Positions 55,387 through 63,196 of a stretch of 64,000 nucleotides of DNA are shown piece by piece. The translations under genes and the position numbers were made by a program. Where the stretch lies: NCBI RefSeq assembly GCF_024585285.1, contig NZ_CP040755.1, forward strand, positions 1,674,001 through 1,738,000, written 5' to 3'. Numbering within the stretch: the first letter of the stretch is position 1; every line of letters begins with the position of its first letter. The notes under the pieces are model-generated. The model was not told the origin of the DNA, searched no databases, and saw only the letters and a program-made list of their open reading frames with translations. Source of the stretch: Colwellia sp. M166. Its GTDB lineage: Bacteria; Pseudomonadota; Gammaproteobacteria; Enterobacterales; Alteromonadaceae.

Positions 55387-56862
55387 TTACTTTTGTAAGT
55401 TATATTTACGCATTTTTTCCACTAAAGTGGTGCGACGCATGCCTAAAAGTTCAGCAGAGCGAGCAACAACCCAATCATTTTTATCAAGCGCTTGCTTAAT
55501 CAATGATACTTCTAGCTCAGCTAGGTATTCTTTTAAATTAAGACCATCACTAGGCAAAACATCGACAGTTTTACCTTCAGTATTCGCTGCTGTATCTTGT
55601 TCGCTATTGTGCGCTGTTGTATCGTCTTCATCATCGTAATCAAAACCTGAAAATAATGCATTAATCGCTTCACGTTCTTGCAATTCTTCTGGGTATTCCG
55701 GTTGAAAATCATCTACATCTAAATGTTGATATTTTAGCGGTAGTTGCCCGACATTAACCACTTGTTCACCATACATAATAATCATGCGTTCAATTAAGTT
55801 AGACAACTCACGAACATTACCGGCCCAAAAGTGTTCCTGTAATGATTCAATCGCTTTATCAGTAAAACGTACAGATTGACCTTGCTCAGCGCTAAATCTT
55901 GAAATAAGTTCTTGTAACAATAACGGAATATCTTCTTTTCGCTCTCTTAGCGCTGGTGTTTCGATCGGGAAAACATTTAAGCGATAATAAAGATCTTCAC
56001 GAAATTGATTGCTTTTAATCATCTCTTCTAAATGCTGATGTGTTGCAGCAATAATACGCACATTGGCTTTGATACTTTTAGCCCCGCCCACCCGTTCAAA
56101 AGTTCGCTCTTGCAAGACACGAAGCAGTTTTACTTGCATAGGTTGCGGCATATCACCAATCTCATCGAGAAACAGTGTGCCGCCTTCCGCCATTTCAAAG
56201 CGACCTTTACGGGTAGAAATAGCCCCGGTAAAAGCACCTTTCTCATGACCAAACAACTCACTTTCTAGCAGCTCAGCAGGAATAGCGCCACAGTTGACCG
56301 GTACAAATGGCCCTTTATGTCGATCAGAGTGGTTATGAATATTACGTGCAACCACCTCTTTACCTGTACCAGACTCACCTAAGATCAATACACTCGCTGC
56401 CGTACTTGCTACTTGTTCAATTAAAAAGCGCACTTGTTGCATCGGAGCACTGATGCCCACTAAAGAACGAAATAATGAGTTTGGACGATTAACATCACGC
56501 TTAGTAGGCAAATTATTGTGATATTGGTGACTATGATGCACGAGTTCAGTTAATTGCGCATAATTTAAAGGTCGGGTTAGTTCACCAATGACATTGACAT
56601 AACCATTAATTTGTTTTTTATCAAGTATATCGTGATAAACAAATGGATAGGTTGGCCGTGCTTTAATAATTCCTTGTAACTTGGATGAAATATCACCACA
56701 TAAAATTATCATCAGAATATTCGGTATTTCAGCTAAATTCTTATCAATGTCAACTTCAGAAAAAACATGATAATGCTCGCCAACAAAGGCTAAAACAGTT
56801 TCTATTTGTTGGCGTCTTGCCGCGTCATTATCGACGACTAAAATATGTTTTTGCCCTTGCAT
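55387..56862 (-). CDS. flrA: Flagellar master regulator FlrA (FleQ), sigma-54-dependent activator
   Basis: 491 aa. The N-terminal FleQ/FlrA receiver-like domain ([18 protein letters not shown] onward) lacks a recognisable phospho-acceptor Asp, as in FleQ. The AAA+ domain has Walker [20 protein letters not shown] near 173-191, [13 protein letters not shown] and [23 protein letters not shown]-terminal helix-turn-helix is in [22 protein letters not shown]. An acidic insertion ([19 protein letters not shown]) precedes the DNA-binding domain. FlrA switches on class II genes. The ATG at 56862 is chosen over an upstream GTG (56898). It diverges from the pse locus. Confidence 0.94.
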   Translation of the reverse strand: MQGQKHILVVDNDAARRQQIETVLAFVGEHYHVFSEVDIDKNLAEIPNILMIILCGDISSKLQGIIKARPTYPFVYHDILDKKQINGYVNVIGELTRPLNYAQLTELVHHSHQYHNNLPTKRDVNRPNSLFRSLVGISAPMQQVRFLIEQVASTAASVLILGESGTGKEVVARNIHNHSDRHKGPFVPVNCGAIPAELLESELFGHEKGAFTGAISTRKGRFEMAEGGTLFLDEIGDMPQPMQVKLLRVLQERTFERVGGAKSIKANVRIIAATHQHLEEMIKSNQFREDLYYRLNVFPIETPALRERKEDIPLLLQELISRFSAEQGQSVRFTDKAIESLQEHFWAGNVRELSNLIERMIIMYGEQVVNVGQLPLKYQHLDVDDFQPEYPEELQEREAINALFSGFDYDDEDDTTAHNSEQDTAANTEGKTVDVLPSDGLNLKEYLAELEVSLIKQALDKNDWVVARSAELLGMRRTTLVEKMRKYNLQK

Positions 56863-56976
56863 TTTTTGCCCTAACAACTTAATGTCCTGATAAACCACTT
56901 AAAATCATATATATTAGCTATATTAACTTGCTATTGTGATTAATCAACAAAAAATTGACACTTGCACGTCATATTA

Positions 56977-57004
56977 TTGACTTACTAACAAAGCATCATA
57001 GATA
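56977..57004 (+). promoter_or_regulatory. Candidate sigma-70 promoter for the pse operon
   Basis: TTGACT (56977-56982) and TAGATA (56999-57004) are separated by 16 bases, about 48 bp before the first pseG ATG. A second TTGACA at 56955 has no matching -10. No sigma-54 or sigma-28 element was seen in this divergent region. Weak call, by eye. Confidence 0.35.
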
Positions 57005-57051
57005 ATTGAGTTAAACAATATCTCTAAGTTTATTAACTCTAGCCGTCATCT

Positions 57052-58116
57052 ATGTTACTTTCTAACACTATGAAAAACAGCGCTTCTATTCAACCTCACT
57101 CAGTAGTATTAATTTATGCAAACAGTTCGCCTAGCATAGGTAATGGTCATGTTTTACGTCAGCTTGCCTTAGCACAAGCATTAAAGAAAAATTCTTATCA
57201 TGTGAGCTTTATTTATCAGCAAATGACGGTAAATATTAAGCAGCAATTATTGAATAGCAATTTTGCCTGTCAACAACTTGGTACCCGTTCAATCAACCAT
57301 TATGTGCAAGCTTATAATGCATCATTACTGGTCATTGATGACTACCATTTAACCCTCACTGAAAAGCATAACCTAACAAACTGTACTGCCGATATTGTTG
57401 TTTTCGATGACAATACTGATAATGAATTAATTGTTGCTGATATCATTATTAATGCTGCTGATGATGCAACAGCGCAGGACTATCATGCTCGTTCAAGTCA
57501 GCCAACACTTTTACTGGGTGCTAAATTCAGGCTCATTCGTGCTGAATTTCAAACGCAGCGCCATTTATTAAAAAACAAGCAAGCAAGAACACGGTTGATG
57601 ATTACGATGGGAGGCTCTGATGTCGCTAATTTTACCTATCCTATTACACAAGCTTTACTGAGTTATGACCCAAGGTTGCCATTAGACATTGTTATTGCCA
57701 ATATGAATCATGCCGATGAGGTAGCTTTGCTAGCATTAATCAAACAGCATAAAAATTGTCGTTTGCATAAAAACGTCACCAACATGGCGCCGTTAATGGC
57801 AGAGGCTAAAATGGCGATTACTGCCGCCGGCGGCACCTTATATGAACTTGCCACCTTAGGCACACCAAGTGTTGGTCTTTGCGTCAGTAAAAATCAACTA
57901 TCTGCAATGAACTCCCCGATGTTTAATCTCGGTTTTTTAGCCTTTGATTGTGCTGAGCCCAGCAGTAATAAACCTCTGGTATCTATATTGCAGGCTGCTA
58001 CAACGTTATGGCTAGCAACTGAACAACGCCAAGACATGGCTGACAATCTATTCAATCATTTTGATGGACAAGGTGCAGACCGTATTGTTTCAATAATCAA
58101 CAAATTAAGACGCTAA
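57052..58116 (+). CDS. pseG: PseG-like UDP-2,4-diacetamido-2,4,6-trideoxy-beta-L-altropyranose hydrolase
   Basis: 354 aa GT-B-fold sugar-nucleotide hydrolase, releasing UDP from the 2,4-diacetamido-altrose intermediate of pseudaminic acid synthesis. Signatures: SIGNGHVLRQLALAQALKK near residues 29-47, containing the catalytic His of PseG; MITMGGSDVANFTYPITQAL near 184-203; and ITAAGGTLYELATLGTPSVGL near 260-280. It is longer than Campylobacter PseG (274 aa). The start is uncertain: the ATG at 57052 or at 57070, neither with a clear ribosome binding site. First gene of the plus-strand operon, followed at 1 bp by pseI. Confidence 0.85.
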   Translation: MLLSNTMKNSASIQPHSVVLIYANSSPSIGNGHVLRQLALAQALKKNSYHVSFIYQQMTVNIKQQLLNSNFACQQLGTRSINHYVQAYNASLLVIDDYHLTLTEKHNLTNCTADIVVFDDNTDNELIVADIIINAADDATAQDYHARSSQPTLLLGAKFRLIRAEFQTQRHLLKNKQARTRLMITMGGSDVANFTYPITQALLSYDPRLPLDIVIANMNHADEVALLALIKQHKNCRLHKNVTNMAPLMAEAKMAITAAGGTLYELATLGTPSVGLCVSKNQLSAMNSPMFNLGFLAFDCAEPSSNKPLVSILQAATTLWLATEQRQDMADNLFNHFDGQGADRIVSIINKLRR

Positions 58117-58117
58117 A

Positions 58118-59218
58118 ATGCCAAACAACTTATTTAACGCTGAGTTCTCTATTAACAAAAGAACCATTGGTTCAAATCATTCCCCTTACGTGATTGCTGA
58201 GCTATCAGGCAATCATCAAGGTGACATTCAACGCGCACTACAATTAATTGATGCGGCAGCAGCTAGCGGTGTTGACGCAATTAAGATTCAAACATATCGC
58301 CCTGATACCATTACGCTTGATCATAATGGTCCCGAGTTTTGTTTAACGGATGGCCTTTGGCAGGGCCGAACGTTATTCGAGCTTTACCAAGAAGCCCATA
58401 CGCCATGGGAATGGCATAGTGAGTTATTTAAACGTGCACAGCAGCATAATATCACCTTATTTTCATCACCTTTTGACCCTACCGCTATCGATCTATTAGA
58501 AGATTTAGGCTGCCCTGCTTACAAAATTGCCTCTTTTGAAATTACCGACATTGCACTTTTAAAATATGCTGCATCGACAGGTAAACCGATTATTATGTCG
58601 ACAGGTATGGCCACAGCAGCTGAAATTGCAGAAGCGGCACAAGCAATCTATGACGGTGGTGGCAGAGATTTAGCGATCTTACATTGTGTCAGTGGCTATC
58701 CTGCGCCATTAACGGATTGTAATTTACAAACCATTGCAGATTTAACACGGCAATATAATTTACCTATAGGGTTAAGTGATCACTCACTTACTAATACAAC
58801 CGCCATCACAGCCGTTGCGTTGGGTGCGCGTATTATCGAGAAACACTTTACCTTGCACGAGAATGATAATAGTGTCGACGCAAAATTTTCACTGTCGCCG
58901 GCCCAATTTTCACAACTCGTGACGGATATAAAAGACACCTGGTCGGTATTAGGACGGGTTGATTACAAACTGAAACAGAGTGAACAAAGCAATCATGCCT
59001 TCAGACGCTCGCTTTATATTGCGCAAGATATAAAAGCAGGCGAAAAATTTACCACGCAAAACATTAAATCAGTGCGTCCAGGATTAGGGCTACATCCTCG
59101 CTATTTAGACCACGTACTTACTCGCACGGCAAGCTGTGATTTAAATGCAGGAAGTGCCTTAAAAACAGAATATATTACCGACTTTAGCCCTGCGAACCGC
59201 GTACAAGGGACATTGTAA
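58118..59218 (+). CDS. pseI: Pseudaminic acid synthase PseI (NeuB family)
   Basis: 366 aa. It condenses phosphoenolpyruvate with the 6-deoxy-diacetamido-altrose to pseudaminic acid. The TIM-barrel NeuB domain has YVIAELSGNHQGDIQRAL near 24-41, DAIKIQTYRPDTITL, GLWQGRTLFELYQEAHTPWE, SSPFDPTAIDLLEDLG and GLSDHSLTNTTAITAVALGA. The C-terminal SAF antifreeze-like domain (RRSLYIAQDIKAGEKFT, SVRPGLGLHPRYL) follows. The GLW...TPWEWHS and SVRPxxGLHP phrases are those of PseI rather than NeuB or LegI. It overlaps the next gene by one base (TAATG). Confidence 0.93.
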   Translation: MPNNLFNAEFSINKRTIGSNHSPYVIAELSGNHQGDIQRALQLIDAAAASGVDAIKIQTYRPDTITLDHNGPEFCLTDGLWQGRTLFELYQEAHTPWEWHSELFKRAQQHNITLFSSPFDPTAIDLLEDLGCPAYKIASFEITDIALLKYAASTGKPIIMSTGMATAAEIAEAAQAIYDGGGRDLAILHCVSGYPAPLTDCNLQTIADLTRQYNLPIGLSDHSLTNTTAITAVALGARIIEKHFTLHENDNSVDAKFSLSPAQFSQLVTDIKDTWSVLGRVDYKLKQSEQSNHAFRRSLYIAQDIKAGEKFTTQNIKSVRPGLGLHPRYLDHVLTRTASCDLNAGSALKTEYITDFSPANRVQGTL

Positions 59219-60021
59219 TGAAGGTTTTTTGTATTAGCCAAGCACGCATGGGCTCAACACGACTGCCAGGTAAAATACTGAAAGTGGTGCAAGGTAAATC
59301 ATTACTGCAATGGCACTGTGAACGCGTACAGCAATCCAAAAAAATACACCTGCACATTATTGCCACCACCACAGCGCCACAAGATAAAATATTAATCGCG
59401 GCCTTTAAACACTTTTTTCAGCTGGCTTTTGTTAACCCCGCACGAGAAAAGTCGTTGGAGTGTTATTACGGTGACGAGCATAATGTTTTAAAAAGATATT
59501 TCGATGCCGCTAAGGCATTTAATGCCCAGCCCGATGATTTAATCGTGCGTTTGACCAGTGACTGCCCACTCATTGATCCGACCTTAATTGATCAATTAAT
59601 CATCCGCCATATTAAAGAAAATATAAACGGTATCAGTAACATTGACATTACAAGTTGTGCTCGAGGTTTTGACGCAGAGGTTTTTTCTATGTCCGCGCTT
59701 AGCCAAGCCGCTCAAATGGCCGAAACCAGCTATCAGCTTGAGCACGTAACGCCTTTTCTTTATCAAAACGCTGAACAATATCCACTCTTATCAATAAAAC
59801 TGAACGCCAGTGAATTGACAGAAAGTTCCACCGAAACATCGAATACTAGCGCATTGCGCCTCTGTGTAGATGAAGCTGACGATTTGGCGCTGATTGAAGC
59901 ACTCATGGCGCAATATCCAGAAGCAATTATTGATGCAACAGCGGCTGAAATTATTGATTTTTTACACCAACACGCCGATATTGCAAAAATCAATCAACAG
60001 GTAGTACAAAAGAGTCATTAG
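59218..60021 (+). CDS. SpsF-type nucleotidyltransferase, probable CMP-nonulosonate synthase (PseF role)
   Basis: 267 aa. The N-terminus ISQARMGSTRLPGKILKVVQG is that of the SpsF branch of CMP-sugar synthetases (CTP_transf_3), with the nucleotide-binding ARxGSxRLPGK motif. LIVRLTSDCPLIDPTLIDQLI near 108-128 carries the metal-binding aspartate. The usual PseF/NeuA N-terminus (ARGGSKRI) is not present. It sits exactly where pseF is expected, between pseI and pseH, so activation of pseudaminic acid with CTP is the likely role, inferred from context. The ATG overlaps the pseI stop. Confidence 0.82.
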   Translation: MKVFCISQARMGSTRLPGKILKVVQGKSLLQWHCERVQQSKKIHLHIIATTTAPQDKILIAAFKHFFQLAFVNPAREKSLECYYGDEHNVLKRYFDAAKAFNAQPDDLIVRLTSDCPLIDPTLIDQLIIRHIKENINGISNIDITSCARGFDAEVFSMSALSQAAQMAETSYQLEHVTPFLYQNAEQYPLLSIKLNASELTESSTETSNTSALRLCVDEADDLALIEALMAQYPEAIIDATAAEIIDFLHQHADIAKINQQVVQKSH

Positions 60022-60024
60022 GAT

Positions 60025-60687
60025 ATGAAGAATAAAACTAAGAGACTAACTTTCACTGATCCTACGGTTAATACTTTAGCAGCGAGTAAATTATTATCTA
60101 CAGCACCAATTATCAACGGCTATAGCGTCAAACTAGTGCCGGTTAATGCTGATAATCAGGTGCTATTATATCAATGGCGCAACCAAGCCAACGTTCGTCA
60201 GTATATGATCAATCAGCAAGTCATTAGCCGCGCTGAACATCAACGCTGGTTTTCGGGATTAGCCAAACGACAAGATCAACAACATTTTGTCATTTATTAT
60301 CGAGAGCTGCCAATAGGAGCCATTAATATCAGCTGCCACGATGGCTTAGCTCTAGAAAGATCTCAACATGGCGAAGTTGGTTTATATATTGGCGAAGAGA
60401 AATATCGTCAGAACATTCTCGCTTTTGCGCCATCTTTGGCTATCAATGATTATGCTTTTGAGCAGCTCGGTATTAAAAAGCTTAGCTCAAAAGTAAAAGC
60501 AGACAATAGTGCTGCACTTAAATATAATCAACAACTTGGCTACACTTTAACGTCTAAAAATTCGCAGCAAAACCGCCATCAGAGCGAAAATGAATTTTTA
60601 GCTATTTCATTGTCTGCTAAAGACTATGAAACAAAAAGCCAATCATTAAAGCAATTTTTAGCCAGAGGAAAAAAACGTGTCAATTAA
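60025..60687 (+). CDS. pseH: PseH-like GNAT N-acetyltransferase
   Basis: 220 aa. The GNAT domain spans about residues 30-195: LLYQWRNQANVRQYMINQQVI with the RNxxxVRxxM phrase of PseH, FVIYYRELPIGAINIS, EVGLYIGEEKYRQNILAFAPSLAINDYAFEQLGIKKL (acetyl-CoA region) and VKADNSAALKYNQQLGY. It would acetylate the 4-amino group of the UDP-altrosamine intermediate before PseG. The first ~25 and last ~25 residues are extra relative to Campylobacter PseH. It overlaps the ACP gene by 11 bp. Confidence 0.85.
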   Translation: MKNKTKRLTFTDPTVNTLAASKLLSTAPIINGYSVKLVPVNADNQVLLYQWRNQANVRQYMINQQVISRAEHQRWFSGLAKRQDQQHFVIYYRELPIGAINISCHDGLALERSQHGEVGLYIGEEKYRQNILAFAPSLAINDYAFEQLGIKKLSSKVKADNSAALKYNQQLGYTLTSKNSQQNRHQSENEFLAISLSAKDYETKSQSLKQFLARGKKRVN

Positions 60688-60922
60688 TAAACTTAAACAA
60701 GCATTTGCGACGGCATTAGAAATTCCTGAACATGAGATAAATACATCACTTAATTATGCCAAGCACCCGAAATGGGACTCTACAGGTCATATGATATTGA
60801 TTGCTGAATTAGAGAATAGTTTCGATGTTATGCTTGATACCGATGATATTATTGACATGAGCTCTTATAGCAAAGCGCAAGAAATTTTAGCAAAGTATGA
60901 TATATCATTTAACGAACAGTAA
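60677..60922 (+). CDS. Acyl carrier protein in the pse locus
   Basis: 81 aa with a GTG start at 60677; AGAGGA lies seven bases upstream, inside pseH. It has the size, acidity and helical pattern of carrier proteins. The phosphopantetheine serine is probably Ser35 in WDSTGHMILIAELENSFDV, where DST replaces the usual DSL. It is not the housekeeping AcpP (which is linked to fabG/fabF). The neighbours are a ketoacyl-reductase-like SDR, an acyl-AMP ligase and a LuxE-like protein, so it probably carries a specific acyl group used by this locus. Confidence 0.85.
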   Translation: MSINKLKQAFATALEIPEHEINTSLNYAKHPKWDSTGHMILIAELENSFDVMLDTDDIIDMSSYSKAQEILAKYDISFNEQ

Positions 60923-60999
60923 GTAACGGTCACACTTAAAAAGTCACCGCTAATAACAACCCTGCTGATGACTTTAATCTAACAACAATAAGAGAAATT

Positions 61000-61746
61000 A
61001 TGGCAAAAGGTGTATTAATAACGGGCGCAAGTGGCGGTATAGGACAAGCCTGTGCTCACTGGTTTGCCGAACGTGGCTGGCAAGTGTTTTTACACGGTCG
61101 CGATGAAACACGACTTATCTCTTTGCATGATGAATTAAAAGCCAATTATCAGATAGACTGTTATTATTACTGCGCCGACTTAACCGACAGCACAAGCATT
61201 AAACCCCTTATGCAACAAGTTAATAAATCACTCTCACAGCTGACTTGCCTAATACATTGTGCCGGCTCTCTTACTCAAGGCTCACTAACCACCTTAAGAG
61301 CATCAGATATCGATCAACAATTTAACTTACATTTAAAATCAAGCTTGTTATTGGCACAGCTGAGTAGTCGATTAATGCTACGCAATAAACAAAGCAACAA
61401 TGAATGCGCAATGGTGTTTGTTAGCTCGGTTGTTGCAGATCAAGGTGCGATAGGCCAAATACTCTATAGCGCGGCGAAATCTGGCTTACATGGTATGGTA
61501 AAAAGTATGTCCAAAGAACTTGGTGTCCATAATATTCGCGTAAATGCCGTTGCCCCCGGTTTTATTGATACAGACCTTGTTGCCAGTTATACGCCAGAAC
61601 AGCGGGAAACGTTAGTACAAGCTACATCATTAAAGCGCTTAGGCTGTTCAAACGATGTCGCAAAAGCCATCGGATTTTTAGCGAGCGAGCAAGCAAGTTA
61701 TATTACCGGGCATATTCTCGCTGTTGATGCCGGTTTAACTTTATAA
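61000..61746 (+). CDS. FabG-like short-chain dehydrogenase/reductase
   Basis: 248 aa classical SDR. The NAD(P) motif TGASGGIG is at residues 8-15. CAG (in CLIHCAGSLTQG) replaces the usual NAG, catalytic Ser is in FVSSVVADQGA, and Tyr/Lys in YSAAKSGLHGMVKSMSKELG. IRVNAVAPGFIDTDLV and ITGHILAVDAGLTL end the domain, as in 3-oxoacyl-ACP reductases. It probably reduces a 3-oxoacyl group on the adjacent ACP, but a sugar substrate cannot be excluded. It follows the ACP gene after 77 bp and precedes the ligase by 3 bp. Confidence 0.87.
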   Translation: MAKGVLITGASGGIGQACAHWFAERGWQVFLHGRDETRLISLHDELKANYQIDCYYYCADLTDSTSIKPLMQQVNKSLSQLTCLIHCAGSLTQGSLTTLRASDIDQQFNLHLKSSLLLAQLSSRLMLRNKQSNNECAMVFVSSVVADQGAIGQILYSAAKSGLHGMVKSMSKELGVHNIRVNAVAPGFIDTDLVASYTPEQRETLVQATSLKRLGCSNDVAKAIGFLASEQASYITGHILAVDAGLTL

Positions 61747-61749
61747 GCC

Positions 61750-63195
61750 ATGGTTATAAATACGCAAGTACAAGGTATTAATCAAGTGAGCGACTTAACG
61801 GCTGTATTTTGGTCAGCCAATCTGGCCACACACACCAATAGTATTATTGATGCCGACAATAAGCTAGAAATCACTTATAGTGAGCTAAATCAACGTATTG
61901 ACGCTTTAATTGAGCGTTTACCAGCAACACGCCAACTCGTTGCATTGGTGGCTCATAATAATCTCAATTTTCTGATCAGCTACCTTGCTTTACTGCGGGC
62001 AAAACATGTAGTTTTACTGATAGAAAAAAACACCGATCAAGCAAATAACACGGTACAGAACCGTCATCAAAAAATACTGAATCAATACCAAGTTAACTAC
62101 CTCATTGAGCAACAAGAGATCACTCTACTTAACGAAAAACCTGTAGCCCTGCACGCTTCATTAGCACTATTATTATCCACCAGTGGCTCAACGGGATCGG
62201 CTAAATTAGTGAAACTGAGTTATCATAATTTAACCGTAAACACCCAGTCGATATGCCAATACTTACCAATAAAATCAACCGACTGTGTAGTAACCACCCT
62301 ACCGTTACACTACAGTTTTGGTTTATCGATATTACACACCCACTTAGCTGTTGGGGCGAAAATCGTATTAACCCAAGCCTCACCGATAGATAAAAGCTTG
62401 TGGCAAATCTATAAAGACCACCAACCTAGCTCATTTTATGGTGTACCTTTTAGTTTTGAGTTATTAACTAAGTTACAGCTTAAGCGCTTACCACTAGCTT
62501 CAGTGCAATATATGGCACAAGCTGGCGGACAGTTATCAGAAGCCACTTGTCAAAGCGTCAATAATTGGTGCCAAGAGAATAATAAAGCGTTATTTTTAAT
62601 GTACGGGCAAACCGAAGCATGTGCCCGTATTGCTTACTTACCGCCGAAAAAAGTTGCGACAAAAAGTGGTTATATAGGTCAAGTTATACCACATGGCGAG
62701 TTGGCTATCATCAATAAACAGAATCAGCACGTGACCCTGAGCAATACCGTTGGCGAACTTTGTTATCGAGGTGGCAATGTATTTATCGGTTATGCCGAAA
62801 ATGTTAATAGCTTAGCAACGTATGAGGAAATTGATTGGTTACACACCGGTGACTTAGCCGTTGTTGATAATGACGGAGATTATAAGTTAGTCGGCCGTAT
62901 TAAACGGATAGTTAAAATCATGGGCAAGCGTATTAGTTTAGATGAAGTTGAAAGACATATCAGGGCGACTACGTCTATTGACTTCGCCATCAGCAATACT
63001 GATGATATGTTGACCTTGTACTATGTTGACTCTGACGCTGAACCAGATACTAAGCAATCACTAAATATTGAAAAGTTGCAACAAGACATCGCTGATTTTT
63101 GTCATATTAATCGCCGATATATAAACCTTAACTGTCGAGCGCTATTGCCGAGAAAATCTAATGGTAAAGTCGACTATATGGCACTGAGTCAATAA
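61750..63195 (+). CDS. AMP-dependent acyl ligase (ANL superfamily)
   Basis: 481 aa. Adenylation-domain motifs are in order: LLLSTSGSTGSAKLVKLS (P-loop-like A3) near residues 138-155, LPLHYSFGLSILHTHL, LFLMYGQTEACARIAYLPP (A5), LHTGDLAVVDNDGDYKLVGRIKRIVKIMGKRI split across the hinge (A7/A8), and the catalytic lysine in PRKSNGKVDYMAL near the end (A10). It would activate a carboxylic acid as acyl-AMP and load the adjacent ACP (or CoA). It lies between the SDR and a LuxE-like gene with gaps of 3 and 1 bp. The substrate cannot be read from sequence; small size suggests a short or hydroxylated acid. Confidence 0.88.
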   Translation: MVINTQVQGINQVSDLTAVFWSANLATHTNSIIDADNKLEITYSELNQRIDALIERLPATRQLVALVAHNNLNFLISYLALLRAKHVVLLIEKNTDQANNTVQNRHQKILNQYQVNYLIEQQEITLLNEKPVALHASLALLLSTSGSTGSAKLVKLSYHNLTVNTQSICQYLPIKSTDCVVTTLPLHYSFGLSILHTHLAVGAKIVLTQASPIDKSLWQIYKDHQPSSFYGVPFSFELLTKLQLKRLPLASVQYMAQAGGQLSEATCQSVNNWCQENNKALFLMYGQTEACARIAYLPPKKVATKSGYIGQVIPHGELAIINKQNQHVTLSNTVGELCYRGGNVFIGYAENVNSLATYEEIDWLHTGDLAVVDNDGDYKLVGRIKRIVKIMGKRISLDEVERHIRATTSIDFAISNTDDMLTLYYVDSDAEPDTKQSLNIEKLQQDIADFCHINRRYINLNCRALLPRKSNGKVDYMALSQ

Positions 63196-63196
63196 T

